From assembly GCA_000333855.2 (NCBI GenBank), contig CM007319.1:504055-563723 (forward strand): a stretch of DNA of 59,669 nucleotides, given 5' to 3'. The position numbers and the translations under genes are program-made. This DNA is from Endotrypanum monterogeii. Its lineage: Eukaryota > Euglenozoa > Kinetoplastea > Trypanosomatida > Trypanosomatidae. Numbering within the stretch: position 1 is the first letter of the stretch; every line of letters begins with the position of its first letter. Shown here one piece after another: positions 1 to 9,919 of the stretch. The notes beneath the pieces were generated by a model. That model was not told the DNA's origin and searched no databases. It was given only the letters and a program-made list of their open reading frames with translations.

Positions 1-265
1 GGATCGCCGATGCGCTGGAGGTGTTGCCGGATGCGTACGCTGGCGAGCATGGCGGCGCGCCGGTGCCAACGGCTGCACAGCTGGCGGAGTGTGCTGGTGC
101 GGTGGTGAGCGCACGCGCCGAGGACGCGGCCGGGCTGTGCAGGATCGCCGATGCGCTGGAGGTGTTGCCGGAGGCGTACGCTGGCGAGCATGGCGGCGCG
201 CCGGTGCCGACCGCTGCACAGCTGGCGGAGTGTGCTGGTGCGGTGGTGAGCGCACGCGCCGAGGA
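1..265 (+). repeat. 141-bp in-frame tandem repeat
   Basis: Bases 1-124 match 142-265 with only a few differences. The unit is 141 bp, or 47 codons, so the reading frame is kept. The array is cut by the window edge and ends abruptly after base 265. One visible change between copies is GAT to GAG (Asp to Glu) early in the unit. The high identity suggests recent homogenisation or expansion. Confidence 0.92.
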
Positions 266-3200
266 ACCTGTTGTGGATATGCATTCTTTCCTAGGCGACG
301 GAAAGGAGGGGAGTGCAGGTGTTAGGGTGGAGAACGACGAGTGGGAGGCAGCGGAGGGGTTGTTGTTGAGTCTGCAAAGAGGAGCGGATGCTTCAGGTGT
401 GACGGTGGCTGAGGGGACGGAGGGTTGGTGGAAGTGTGGTGGTTGTCTCCGATGGGAGATGGGTGCAGCGTTAGTGCGGGAACTTGTGGCCGCGGTGGTG
501 GGTTCCCAAGAGAAGCTCGAACAGTGCGCTGGGAAGATGATGATGTTCGAGAAGGAGCTGCTAGATGCTGAACGGGGTGAAAGCGATTCCCTGGAAACCA
601 TCACTGCAGCGGTGAAGAGGCTGCGTAGCTGTCTGGGCGAGGTGGATGGTGCGATACCCGACCAGGGTGCACCAGCTCATCTCATCAACTCGACTGTTGG
701 CAGCCCGCTATACGCTAGCTTGCAGCAGCTGACCTGTGAGGTCTCAAATGTTGCTCTCGTACTCAGGCGAGTGAAGGAAGTGCTCGAGGAGCACAATGCT
801 GAAGAGAAACGGATGACCGATCTGGAGGTTGTTAGCTTTTCAGTCTCACAGCAGGGGAGCAGTGACATGCTCTCCGTGGGGAAGGTGGTGACGTATGAGG
901 ATGTGGTAGCGGGAGTCCGTGCTAAGGTGGCGGCGTTGAAGGAAGAGCGACAGAAGCGGGTGCAGACAGAGGTCCTTTTGAGAAACTTTGTCCGATATGT
1001 TAATGATGGAGAGAGCGGGCCTACAGAGAACATGTCATCGTGCTTCTTATCGTCCTCCCCACGGGATTCGATGATTGCGACAGAAAAGACGGCCCCAGGC
1101 AATGTTGACGCCAATCCCAGAGGGGAGTTTTCCTTGCCGCGCTCACAATGTCCTCTGACCACCAGCAGAGAGAATGCACATATACTGCCTGGGTGTAAGG
1201 GCAGAGGCTCGGCAATGCTGTCGGCAGAGGATGTTGCAGACGTCCTGGAGAAGGTGTGTCGCCAGATGAAGCAGGACGATATCAATCTCGCAACCCTGCG
1301 TGTTGCAGTTTCTGCAGGGTGTGAAGCACTCGGCGGCGAGGATGACGCGGCGCACGCGTCAGACAGCGAGGCAGGCATGCGACTGCTTAATTTGGCGCAG
1401 AAAATTGCGGATAGTCTTAGGTCGTTCACAAGCTTCCTGGAGCCGCTGGAGACGAATGATTGGACGCCAGGTGGACGAGAGCCTCTGGCGCACCTGATTG
1501 ATCGCATCAAAGAAAGGTTCTGCAACAGTTCAGGGCGTTGCATGCCAACACAATGGCAGGCCTTTGGGGACGAGGCGCTGCTGATGTATAATGAGGTTTC
1601 CTCTACCGGACGATCACCACGGTCGTCGCTGAACCGGCACTTGCCGCGGAAACAAAAACCTCTGGCGCCGGAGCTTGTGTGTGCTGAGCGCTTTCATCTC
1701 ACCCAGCAGGCAGCGCGTAGCCGTAGCAGCTTTTTCTCCTCAGCGACTGCAACGCTGAAGGTGCTACCCCCGCCGCCCCCTGGACCAGCTGTCTCGACCG
1801 AAGATCTCAGAAAGGAGATCGAGTACCGTATGCAGGAGCTGGATGTGCTGCGGCACGGCTGCGGTGTCGCCCTTGGAATGCTGGATCCTTTGCTGGGGGT
1901 GACCGATATGGATTGTAACGCGATGCTTATGCATTTGGCAGGGTACTGCTCTGACGTTCAGACGGCGATCCAGATCACGAGCGCCATCTTTGAGGATGGC
2001 GTGATGTTGGAAGTGAGTTCTGCCGTTGCGACATACAAAGCGGAACATCCTTCCGCAGACGAGAAATCGTTATCAGCGCGGTGTAGCGTCCTCGTGAGTG
2101 TCGTCAAGTCCTTAGCGCACTTGTGCGAGTCACTCCAGCAGACGCAGGTCAATATGGAGAAGCAACAGAGATTTCTCATAGACAATGAGGATAAACAGAC
2201 ATATGAGCTACGCCATGTTCTAGTTGAGCTGGAGGAACAACTGCAAGATAGCAGTGCGGTGCGGATAGAGTCGCAGAAAGCAAAGGAGACAGCAGAGGCG
2301 AGAACCGTTGAGCTCTTGTCTGCGCTGAATGCGGCGCAGAGCCAGATCGTTGATCTTCAAAGGATCCAAACAGACTTGGAGGATTCACAGGTTCAGCTCA
2401 AGGAACAACACGAGAATGATGTATGTGGGTTGCACTGCGTCGAGGAAAGATTGAACTCTTCCTCAGACAATCTTACATCGCTGCAAGAGGTGGTGGATGA
2501 AGCCAGTGGTCTTGTGCAGGGGAGGTTGTTGGGGCTGTGTCAACGTCTTCACTTGGCGGTCATGGGGAAGGAGGCGCCAAAACCTAAGATCCTTGCGGAA
2601 GACAAGGAACAGGACGCACTCCTTTCCGCTCTCTGTGCAATGTCTACAACGCTTCAAGCTACTGTGGACGAATTGGCTTTGGTGTCTACTGAGGGCAAGG
2701 GGATATCAGCCATGGTTTCTGAAGAGCGTGTTCAGGCCGCACAACTGGCATCAGTGCTGAGAGGTCAACTTGCTTATGCAACACAGGCAAAGGAGGAAGC
2801 AGAGACACGAGCCGAGATGACGGCAAAGCACATGGGTCAGATAAAAAGCAGATTCGAGGAAGAGGTTGCAGCGCTAACTGGTGCCCTTCAAAAAAGTGAG
2901 GCAGCGCTGAGGGAGGAGAGAGTCCATCACGAGCACCGGTTGCGCCAGGCACAGACGACCGCTGAGGATCTCCTGGGGGCTCTACAGACACGGGTAAACC
3001 ATGTCACGTGCGCTTACGAGGAAGAGAAACTGCTGCGACTGTCCTCTCACGACAAAGTGCAAAGATTGTGTGCCGCCCTTGCGCAGCTGGAGTCTGAGTT
3101 GATGCAACAAAAGCAGTACGCAGCTGATGATGCAACGCTGCAACGTGAAGTGTACATGCGGCGCATGGCTTCTCTGGAGACAGACATTTCTGCAGCTCGG

Positions 3201-4097
3201 CTGCATATCGACAACTTGGAGCGGGTTCTTCAATCTCTGACACGTGACAAAGATGAGGCTGAGCAGGCTCTGAAAGTCGAGACGCAGGCAAAAGCGAACG
3301 TCCTTGCTGAACTGGCGGACGCGCACGTGCAGCTGAGTGCTAGCGGCGCTGTGCTTTCCAGCATGTGTGCTAGTATTGCTTCGACTGGTCTAGTGCCATC
3401 GGCGACGTCGTCCGCACCCTCATCAGCATCTTTGTCTGAGGCGCCGGAGCTCCTGGCCGCTCTTTTGGTGCATGTTGAGATGCTGCAGTCTACGTTAACG
3501 GCCTACAAGACGGTGCGGCAACGACGGCGCAACCAAGGTACCCAGTGCGAAGATGTCGTAGCCCAAACGCTCGCAGCATTTTCAGATATTTGGGCTGCTG
3601 CAGTCAAAGCCGGAAGCACGCCAGCGCGTCTCAACGAGGCGTGGCTGACTCCGATGGACAAGGCGGAGGTGGTTATGCGTATGCTAGAGCGCAATGATTC
3701 AACGCAGTTGAACGACCTCGCGGCTACCCGACAGCGCCTACTCGTTTTGTTGTGTCGTCCAAGGGTGAGCCACAAAGGGTGGACGGCAGCACTGGAGTCC
3801 ATCGAAAAAGCTACAACTGTGACCCTCCTGGAAACTTACAATGATTTCGTGTCCGAGCACTACAAGTCCCGACAAGTCGAACTTGAGCAAGAGCTTAAGA
3901 ATGCGCAAAACAAGGCTCGTCGTCTCACGGTGGAGCTCCGCGAGCAAGAGGAGCAGCACGCGGTTGAAGTGGAGACCATGGAAGCGCGGATTGCGGACAT
4001 GCGTGGAATGGTGCAGAGGAAGCTTATGGCTGATGAGGTCACTGAGCAGCATCTGCGAGAGACAGATGCTGCCACAGCAGCGCACCTCATACTCTAG
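3..4097 (+). CDS. Large coiled-coil protein with 47-residue tandem repeats (5' partial)
   Basis: The frame is open from the first bases and ends at TAG 4095-4097, giving at least 1364 residues; the true start lies outside the window. The N-terminal visible part consists of a 47-residue repeat (about 1.9 copies here, continuing upstream) rich in Ala, Glu and Gly. A less repetitive acidic region follows. The C-terminal half is strongly helical with heptad-like, Glu/Gln/Leu/Ala-rich stretches at about 2200-2480, 2770-3330 and 3850-4080, typical of long coiled coils. A proline-rich patch (PPPPPPG) lies near 1770. No signal peptide, membrane segment or catalytic motif is seen. Large repeat-bearing coiled-coil proteins are common in the trypanosomatid cytoskeleton and flagellum attachment zone, so a structural role is a reasonable inference, but I do not recognise the family. 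It is the first gene of the plus-strand array seen here. Confidence 0.85.
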   Translation: MADALEVLPDAYAGEHGGAPVPTAAQLAECAGAVVSARAEDAAGLCRIADALEVLPEAYAGEHGGAPVPTAAQLAECAGAVVSARAEEPVVDMHSFLGDGKEGSAGVRVENDEWEAAEGLLLSLQRGADASGVTVAEGTEGWWKCGGCLRWEMGAALVRELVAAVVGSQEKLEQCAGKMMMFEKELLDAERGESDSLETITAAVKRLRSCLGEVDGAIPDQGAPAHLINSTVGSPLYASLQQLTCEVSNVALVLRRVKEVLEEHNAEEKRMTDLEVVSFSVSQQGSSDMLSVGKVVTYEDVVAGVRAKVAALKEERQKRVQTEVLLRNFVRYVNDGESGPTENMSSCFLSSSPRDSMIATEKTAPGNVDANPRGEFSLPRSQCPLTTSRENAHILPGCKGRGSAMLSAEDVADVLEKVCRQMKQDDINLATLRVAVSAGCEALGGEDDAAHASDSEAGMRLLNLAQKIADSLRSFTSFLEPLETNDWTPGGREPLAHLIDRIKERFCNSSGRCMPTQWQAFGDEALLMYNEVSSTGRSPRSSLNRHLPRKQKPLAPELVCAERFHLTQQAARSRSSFFSSATATLKVLPPPPPGPAVSTEDLRKEIEYRMQELDVLRHGCGVALGMLDPLLGVTDMDCNAMLMHLAGYCSDVQTAIQITSAIFEDGVMLEVSSAVATYKAEHPSADEKSLSARCSVLVSVVKSLAHLCESLQQTQVNMEKQQRFLIDNEDKQTYELRHVLVELEEQLQDSSAVRIESQKAKETAEARTVELLSALNAAQSQIVDLQRIQTDLEDSQVQLKEQHENDVCGLHCVEERLNSSSDNLTSLQEVVDEASGLVQGRLLGLCQRLHLAVMGKEAPKPKILAEDKEQDALLSALCAMSTTLQATVDELALVSTEGKGISAMVSEERVQAAQLASVLRGQLAYATQAKEEAETRAEMTAKHMGQIKSRFEEEVAALTGALQKSEAALREERVHHEHRLRQAQTTAEDLLGALQTRVNHVTCAYEEEKLLRLSSHDKVQRLCAALAQLESELMQQKQYAADDATLQREVYMRRMASLETDISAARLHIDNLERVLQSLTRDKDEAEQALKVETQAKANVLAELADAHVQLSASGAVLSSMCASIASTGLVPSATSSAPSSASLSEAPELLAALLVHVEMLQSTLTAYKTVRQRRRNQGTQCEDVVAQTLAAFSDIWAAAVKAGSTPARLNEAWLTPMDKAEVVMRMLERNDSTQLNDLAATRQRLLVLLCRPRVSHKGWTAALESIEKATTVTLLETYNDFVSEHYKSRQVELEQELKNAQNKARRLTVELREQEEQHAVEVETMEARIADMRGMVQRKLMADEVTEQHLRETDAATAAHLIL

Positions 4098-4807
4098 TCG
4101 CTGCTGTTGAGCTTGTCGCTCGCTACGTACATCTGTGCACATGGGTTGGAGTGACTTACGATGTGCGTACGATTTCTTGTGTCAGTGATCCCACACCCTG
4201 TTCTGTATACCTCTCCCCTCGGGGTCGTTGAGTTGGGCTGGGGGGGGTGCTTTCATTAAACAAAAAAAATTCTCGTGCGTCAGGCGGCGCTTCTTTGGTT
4301 TGTTAGTCTGTGAATACGCTTTATCTTTCCCTTCGGTGTCAAAGGCTCGTGTAGGTCTCACCCCCAACAGCTCCTGCTGCCGTGCTCGCACTCATACGGT
4401 GCACAATGTGTGTCCTGCAAACTCATCCGTGTATTATTTTCCTTCGATATCCCTCCCCCCCCTTTCAACGAAAAAAAAGGGAAAGGTGTCGAGCACGCAA
4501 ACTACGTTGACATGAGAACCCCATGTATATGCGCCAACCATCTTGCACACAACTTTTGTTTCCTTTCTGTGCCTAACGCGGCCCTCTTCCTCTTCCTCAC
4601 AATTCTGAATTTTTTTCTCTTTATTCCTCGCAAATATTTCACAAGCTGTGTTTTATGTCTTGCGCACAACACATACGTACGCACCTAACGAATTGAATGA
4701 GTTGTAGCGCCTCGTCTTCTTATTCAGCACCCCGCGTCCTCCTCTCACCTCCTTTCTGCCTTGCCCCTTCAAACAGGGAAAAAAGAACTTAGCAGCGTAG
4801 CAGGAAA
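4098..4807. other. Intergenic region
   Basis: This is the 3' UTR of the coiled-coil gene plus the leader of the next gene. It is T/C-rich on the plus strand, with several short A-runs (near 4260 and 4470). No further gene is supported. The only clear signal is the polypyrimidine tract and AG just before 4808. Confidence 0.7.
4738..4776 (+). promoter_or_regulatory. Probable trans-splice acceptor (polypyrimidine tract + AG)
   Basis: An almost pure C/T tract (4738-4770) is followed by the first AG at 4775-4776. This would give a 31-nt leader before the ATG at 4808. Trypanosomatid mRNAs receive the spliced leader at the first AG after such a tract. Confidence 0.6.
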
Positions 4808-5791
4808 ATGACTGAGGCCGCTGCCAAGACACTGCCGATGCTCGCAATGACCGAGGCAGAGTTGCGCAACGCGCTCCAGCCGGTTCCTTTGCATAAGGTG
4901 AAGAACTTTTCTGGTGCGACTATCGCAGCCGATTGCACCACTGCAGTTGCTGTTGCCCTGACGGCGGCCATTCCCATTTCTATAATTGACTACAGTATCA
5001 TGGCACGAGTGGCGGGTGTTTCTCCGAGTAGCACACATGAGCTGATCAAGGGTCTTAAAACGGTATTCTTTCGTCCTCACAAGTTTTTCCTTCCCTGTGC
5101 CGAAAACAAATGCAGTCTGGTGTATCGTGTTTGTGCAACAACGTACGGGTGTACGTACGTGGGCTCCAATTTGGCCAAGAGCTACTGTGAATCGCACGGA
5201 ATGGAGAAGGAAGCGAACTTGGCTGCTGGCGTTGTGAGTGGTGTCGTGAACACTATCTTCACCATATGGAAGGATAGCATTATCCTGCGCGCTTTGCCAC
5301 CGGCGAATGCGAAGGATTTATCCAACACGAAGAAGCCCGTACCGTTTTTGACCCGCGCACTCTTTTGCGGGCGTGATACGTTAACATGCGTTGCCGCCTT
5401 CACGTTCGTGCCCTATGTCGCGTCGTGGATCTCGGGATACGCATACTACCAGAAACGACTGCCGCAAGTCCCTAACGTTATTCTTCCCGAGAACGAGGGG
5501 AAGACGCGGCTCCCCGTCTCATGTGTCGACACAGCGCAGATGTTGACACCTGCTCTTCTTCAGACAGTGACGACGCTGATGCATATCACGGCTATTCGAT
5601 ACCGACAGACGTACCCCAATTTCTCTATGAAAGATCTATTCGAGAGCCTGCAGAGCACGTACATCTCCTCAACACTATTGCGCATGTGCCGCATTATGCC
5701 GGCGTTTGGAATTGGAGGCATCATGAATCGAGAAATGCGCTCTTCGTTGCTGGACAAAGCGGAACCGGACGTGAAGGCTATCATTGCTTAA
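4808..5791 (+). CDS. Conserved multi-membrane-segment protein, possibly divergent mitochondrial carrier-like
   Basis: This 327-residue protein has about six hydrophobic or amphipathic stretches, at roughly residues 37-66, 104-128, 137-160, 190-215, 240-265 and 290-310. Their spacing and the overall length resemble SLC25 mitochondrial carriers (about 300 residues, six helices). The classic PxD/ExxK/R signatures are not clear, so it is at best divergent. Distinctive segments are GRDTLTCVAAFTFVPY (about 189-204) and RIMPAFGIGGIMNREMR (about 294-310). They recall a conserved eukaryotic mitochondrial membrane family that I cannot name with certainty. The ATG at 4808 is the first after the splice acceptor. 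A solute transport or inner-membrane scaffold role is only inferred. The next gene on the same strand starts 4.1 kb downstream. Confidence 0.75.
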   Translation: MTEAAAKTLPMLAMTEAELRNALQPVPLHKVKNFSGATIAADCTTAVAVALTAAIPISIIDYSIMARVAGVSPSSTHELIKGLKTVFFRPHKFFLPCAENKCSLVYRVCATTYGCTYVGSNLAKSYCESHGMEKEANLAAGVVSGVVNTIFTIWKDSIILRALPPANAKDLSNTKKPVPFLTRALFCGRDTLTCVAAFTFVPYVASWISGYAYYQKRLPQVPNVILPENEGKTRLPVSCVDTAQMLTPALLQTVTTLMHITAIRYRQTYPNFSMKDLFESLQSTYISSTLLRMCRIMPAFGIGGIMNREMRSSLLDKAEPDVKAIIA

Positions 5792-6706
5792 AGTACTTTA
5801 CTTGGTGCAACGGAAGAGGGAGGGGGGGGGTGGGTGGGTGGGATGCACCTGTGTGCATGCGACAAGGCCCAATGCCATATTGTGTATATGGAGGTATTTC
5901 ACGGTGGTCTGTGCGCGTGGTGAGTTCTCATCTAAAGGTCTGTTGGGTGCCCACGAGCTCCTTTGCGTGTATACTTCGTGGAAGCTCGTATGTGTGCGTG
6001 TACTCTATGAACACCGTATTGGTTTTTTTTTTTCTCTACGATGATGATCTCCATCTTTATTCTTACCCAGGAGCCCCCTTTCTTTTCAGCTAATATTTAT
6101 TTGGACGTTACTGCTTTCACTTCTCCGCTACTCCCTTCCCTCATTGCTCCTCCTTCCCTTCCCTTACCCCCTTTCTCCCAGGTAAACTCTGCTTGGGCGT
6201 GTGTGTGGGTAATGGTGTACGTGACGTACATTGATAAGGGTCCGTCCTTTATTTTGTCACAGGAGGTTCACGAGGAACGTGTGCGGTTTGTGGAGTGGCG
6301 GCACCGTGAAAAGAGGCCAAGATAGGTGTTGATTGTGGGTGGTAGGCCATGAATCGGTGGCGCAGTAAGAGGGAGGCGTAGCGCTGAAGCACATGAGGGC
6401 GGATCAGCAGTGGTCTCGCATCGTGTTCTTTTTTTAAAAAGGGGCTCCAAGCAGCACCTTTTTTTCAGATTTTCACCTCCTTCCATATACACCCCTACGC
6501 TGACCCCACCTCCCCCTTTAATATCTTTCTCCTTATCTCTTTCCTTTTCTCCAAACGTTTTTCTCCCTGTTCCTTCCCTCCGCGTCTTTTTTTAGCTTTC
6601 GCATGGTGTGGACAGTAGGTACTGCACTCTTCTCCATTCGATATCTTTTCGATTCTGTTTTTTTTTTTTCAAGGTTGGACCCACAGCTTCGCTCGTACAA
6701 AAAAAA

Positions 6707-6883
6707 ATATATATATATATATATTGATATGTAACTCTGTATGTATGTCTAGATGTGTGTGTGTGTGTGTGTGACTTCCTCTTTCGTCCCCCTATCGTAT
6801 TGTGAAATTTGTTTTGGTCCATTTTCAATGTTTTTGTGCCGGAGACGTCGACGGCAAAGTCACACACACACACACACACACAT

Positions 6884-6920
<37 letters not shown>
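6707..6920. repeat. Cluster of (TA)n, (TG)n and (CA)n tracts
   Basis: (TA)n lies at about 6707-6725, (TG)n at 6754-6773, (CA)n at 6861-6882 and (TA)n at 6891-6920. The TG and CA tracts are complementary and about 90 bases apart, so they could pair in single-stranded DNA or RNA. Confidence 0.9.
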
Positions 6921-6924
<4 letters not shown>

Positions 6925-8175
6925 GCTTTACCCCGAACATTGACATTGCCGCAAAGTGGGTGCAGGTGTCGTCTGGCTGAACGAATTTGTATGGGGAACG
7001 CGGGGAAACAACACAGAATAAAAGCGCAGGTCACTTGTAGTTGACTGTGGGTGCTGGTGGTGGTGGTGGAGACTGACCTCGCATTGTCCATTACGTGGGA
7101 AGGCGCACAGCTGCTTTGTTCGGTGGTATCTTTTTCTTTCATCATCTGTGCAGATCACACTCGCAGCTGTGCTGGCATGCTTGGAGAGCGTGACGGGTCT
7201 ACAAAGCCTGCTTCCTCTTCCTCCTCTTCCTAGTTACCGAGTCAAATGAATCCCCACCTTTCACACCATAACCGTCTGGCCACTGTGGGCTTTTCTCCAT
7301 AAGCAGTCCGGGTTTGGTGTGGCGATCGCCTGAGACCAATTCCCCCCCCCCCCCCCCAACATGAGCCGCTTGTTCGAAGACTCTTCTTCTGACTTCACTC
7401 ATACACGTGCTACCCTTTGTTATCTTTCGGGTCCCTTTGACGACTGAATTAGTATCACGCAACCTGCTTTGTGCCGTCTTACGTCCACCCTCTCTTTCTC
7501 GCCACTGTTGAGTAACTGCCCCCCCCTCCTCCCTCCCATACTCGCCTCTCTTGCTTCTTATGCTTAACTTGCAGGTACTGAACCACCCTTTTCTATGTTG
7601 TCTCACCTTTTTCTTCAGTACCCCCCCCCTCTGCCCTGGTGACCGGGAACACCTCAGCATTAAGATATCATCGAGAATTAGGGCTCACACTGTGACTAAG
7701 CAGTGTATTCCACTATTCCCCGTCAACACCGAATCACTTCGGATGGTGGGGGTGGCGTCCTGTGTTTTTTACGTGACCAACTCAGTGATTTATTGCTACT
7801 CTTGTCTGCGGTTAGGGTCTCGCGGGGCTCCGCGTCGGAGGGACATGCTACTATGAACGAGTCTGCATCGTTCAGATAGAAGGCAAAAGCGTTCGGAGGG
7901 GTTGGGTGCCCCTGTACTGCTCCTTCTCTGGTCGCTTCGGTGGGTTCTCCATACAGCGAAGCTCGTGTTGGCGTGGGCAAACTGCTGCCAGACACTGCAC
8001 CTTAGCCCCCCCTTTCCCCAGACGGGATTGTGACCGGGAGTTGCACGTGGTATTGAGTTCATCTGCTGTACATGACTGAATGGGTGTGAAGGGCCAACTG
8101 AAAAGCACGGATGGGGGGACGCTAGGCACACAGAGCAAATGTGCATATGTGTGTGGATAGTGAAGGGGGGGAAGA

Positions 8176-8181
<6 letters not shown>

Positions 8182-8212
<31 letters not shown>
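8182..8212. repeat. (TG)n microsatellite
   Basis: About 15 uninterrupted TG units in the intergenic region upstream of the choline/ethanolamine kinase gene. Confidence 0.95.
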
Positions 8213-8214
<2 letters not shown>

Positions 8215-8812
8215 ACCACACCGCCCATGCATTAAACAAAGACAGGGGAATGGAAATTCAGTGGAACCGACGAGCCAACGACACATGCATCCATGCACAC
8301 ACATGCACCGAGACAATGAAGAGAGAGGGATTATACGGGCTGACGACAAGAAAGTGCGTCGTAAACACCAAGAATGTTTACTGAGAATTTTTTTTTTTGT
8401 ATAAAATGCACTTTAGTCGGTGCGGCCTTGGCGACCCCGAGGAGCTCATTCCTTCCTCGTGCTTATACAAGCCCACCGCAGTATGTCCAGCGCGCGCTTC
8501 TTGGAAAGCAGGCTTCCCGTAACGCGGAAGCAGGCGGTGGCTGTTCCTTCGCGATCTAGACGTCCTCATATTCAGAAAGTGTAGGGAGTCTTCTTCCGCT
8601 TCCTTTCCCCCAACGGCCATTTATTAGTACAGCCGCACAAAAGCTTAATGCTGCTGTATGTTTTGCGTGTGCGTCTCGTCTCGAGACCTCCCCCCCCCCC
8701 ACCCCACACACACACACAATTATGGGGGGGACGCTGCGTAGGTGGTGGCGCAGGAAAGGTGTGTGCGTGGTTTTTTGGTTGATCACGCATCTGCTTATCA
8801 CCTAGAGTCACA

Positions 8813-8864
8813 GCAGAGATATATACATACATATATGTATGTATGTATATATGTATATCTCTGC
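8813..8864. repeat. 52-bp imperfect palindrome
   Basis: The arms GCAGAGATATA and TATATCTCTGC flank a purely TA/CATA-type centre that is itself nearly self-complementary. The outer 10-11 bases pair perfectly and the inner part pairs imperfectly. It could extrude as a cruciform or fold as an RNA hairpin. Confidence 0.8.
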
Positions 8865-9371
8865 TCTTCACTGAGGTTTCCTAGTCGCTGAGAGACCCGG
8901 TTATGGGGCACATATGTATCGTTACTCATTTCTTCTAACATTCCATGCATTCTTCTGCCGGTATATACGTAATCATACATATGCGCCATCAACGCGTGTA
9001 TTGAGTCTCGTTCAAACGAGTTTGTCGACCTCTAGTATATTCGTCTACTCTGCCCTCTTGAGTACGTAACCAACCTGCATAATCCCACTCCCCCTTCCGC
9101 ATCCTCAGTCTGCCGCTTCACCGTAACGATATCCCGGTGCATCGCATCTACACACGCACAACATAACTCAGATCGTGGGAGGGGTAAGGGAAAGTGTGGG
9201 GGCTTCATCAGCTGGAATCTTCGTAGCGTAACAAAAGATATCATTGTGCGCCCTGTAATATAAGTTTTCTCAACGTTAAAGAAAAATACTCACTTGCACA
9301 CTAATATACAATCAGATCACACCATCGTAGCTACGACACGAAGGGTTCTTCAAAGCGCCTGGATCAGCTAC

Positions 9372-9395
<24 letters not shown>
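9372..9395. repeat. (TA)n tract
   Basis: A short run of TA with one CA interruption, followed by a T-run, in the leader region of the kinase gene. Confidence 0.9.
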
Positions 9396-9403
<8 letters not shown>

Positions 9404-9713
9404 TCTGTGCTGTAGAGACGACATCTGCCTCTTTTTTTTCTCTTAAAATCAACGACCATCGCCTCTGGCAGAGCTCGGAACGACAAAAAAAAAGAAAAGA
9501 GCAGCTCTGAAAATTTATGTACCTTGAGACATACGAGATTAGGTTTATTCCCCCTCATTATTTGTGTGCTTATCTGTCCTGCTCAGTAGTCGACACGCGC
9601 TCACCTTCCCTAACAACGTCTTGGGTTCCTGATTCTGTATCTCATCTTCCTTCTGAAGGACAATAGGAAAGAGAAGAGGGATTCACAATTCATAGTCGAC
9701 TTGATCCTTGTGG

Positions 9714-9715
<2 letters not shown>

Positions 9716-9744
<29 letters not shown>
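9716..9744. repeat. (TG)n microsatellite
   Basis: About 14 TG units, roughly 180 bases upstream of the kinase ATG. Confidence 0.95.
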
Positions 9745-9790
9745 AGTCTTTGTCACGATCAGCGACTCCATTTGATCGGTATCACCTCTG

Positions 9791-9826
9791 CCGCTTTTCC
9801 TTTCAAGCCGTAATTTTCTGCCTCAG
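9791..9826 (+). promoter_or_regulatory. Probable trans-splice acceptor for the kinase gene
   Basis: A C/T-rich stretch contains AG at 9806-9807 and again at 9825-9826 (CTCAG). Either site puts the first ATG at 9920, so the longer open frame from 9827 (a GTG codon) is not needed. Confidence 0.5.
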
Positions 9827-9919
9827 GTGTGTGCATCACTGTACTGTTACCCTCCCTCCTTTGAAACATCTCCGAGAAAGGAAACATTGGTACAGTGTGC
9901 ACGAGCAACTGACACAATC

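Larger units (their letters stand above)
5792..9919. other. Long intergenic region rich in microsatellites
   Basis: This is 4.1 kb without a gene I can support. Short frames (for example 7551-7856 on plus and 7199-7660 on minus) are low in complexity and lack any recognisable fold. The region holds pyrimidine-rich runs, (TA)n and (TG)n tracts, a near-palindrome at 8813-8864 and more complex unique sequence at 7780-8150 and 8400-8560. It probably represents a long 3' UTR plus the leader of the kinase gene. No tRNA-like A/B boxes were found by eye. Confidence 0.6.

Noticed and set aside
677..1543. 288-codon minus-strand frame opposite the coiled-coil gene
   Set aside because: Antisense shadow of a long real frame; Ser/Thr-rich translation without motif.
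9827..9919. N-terminal 31-codon extension of the choline/ethanolamine kinase
   Set aside because: It begins with GTG directly after a likely splice AG. The first ATG is at 9920.
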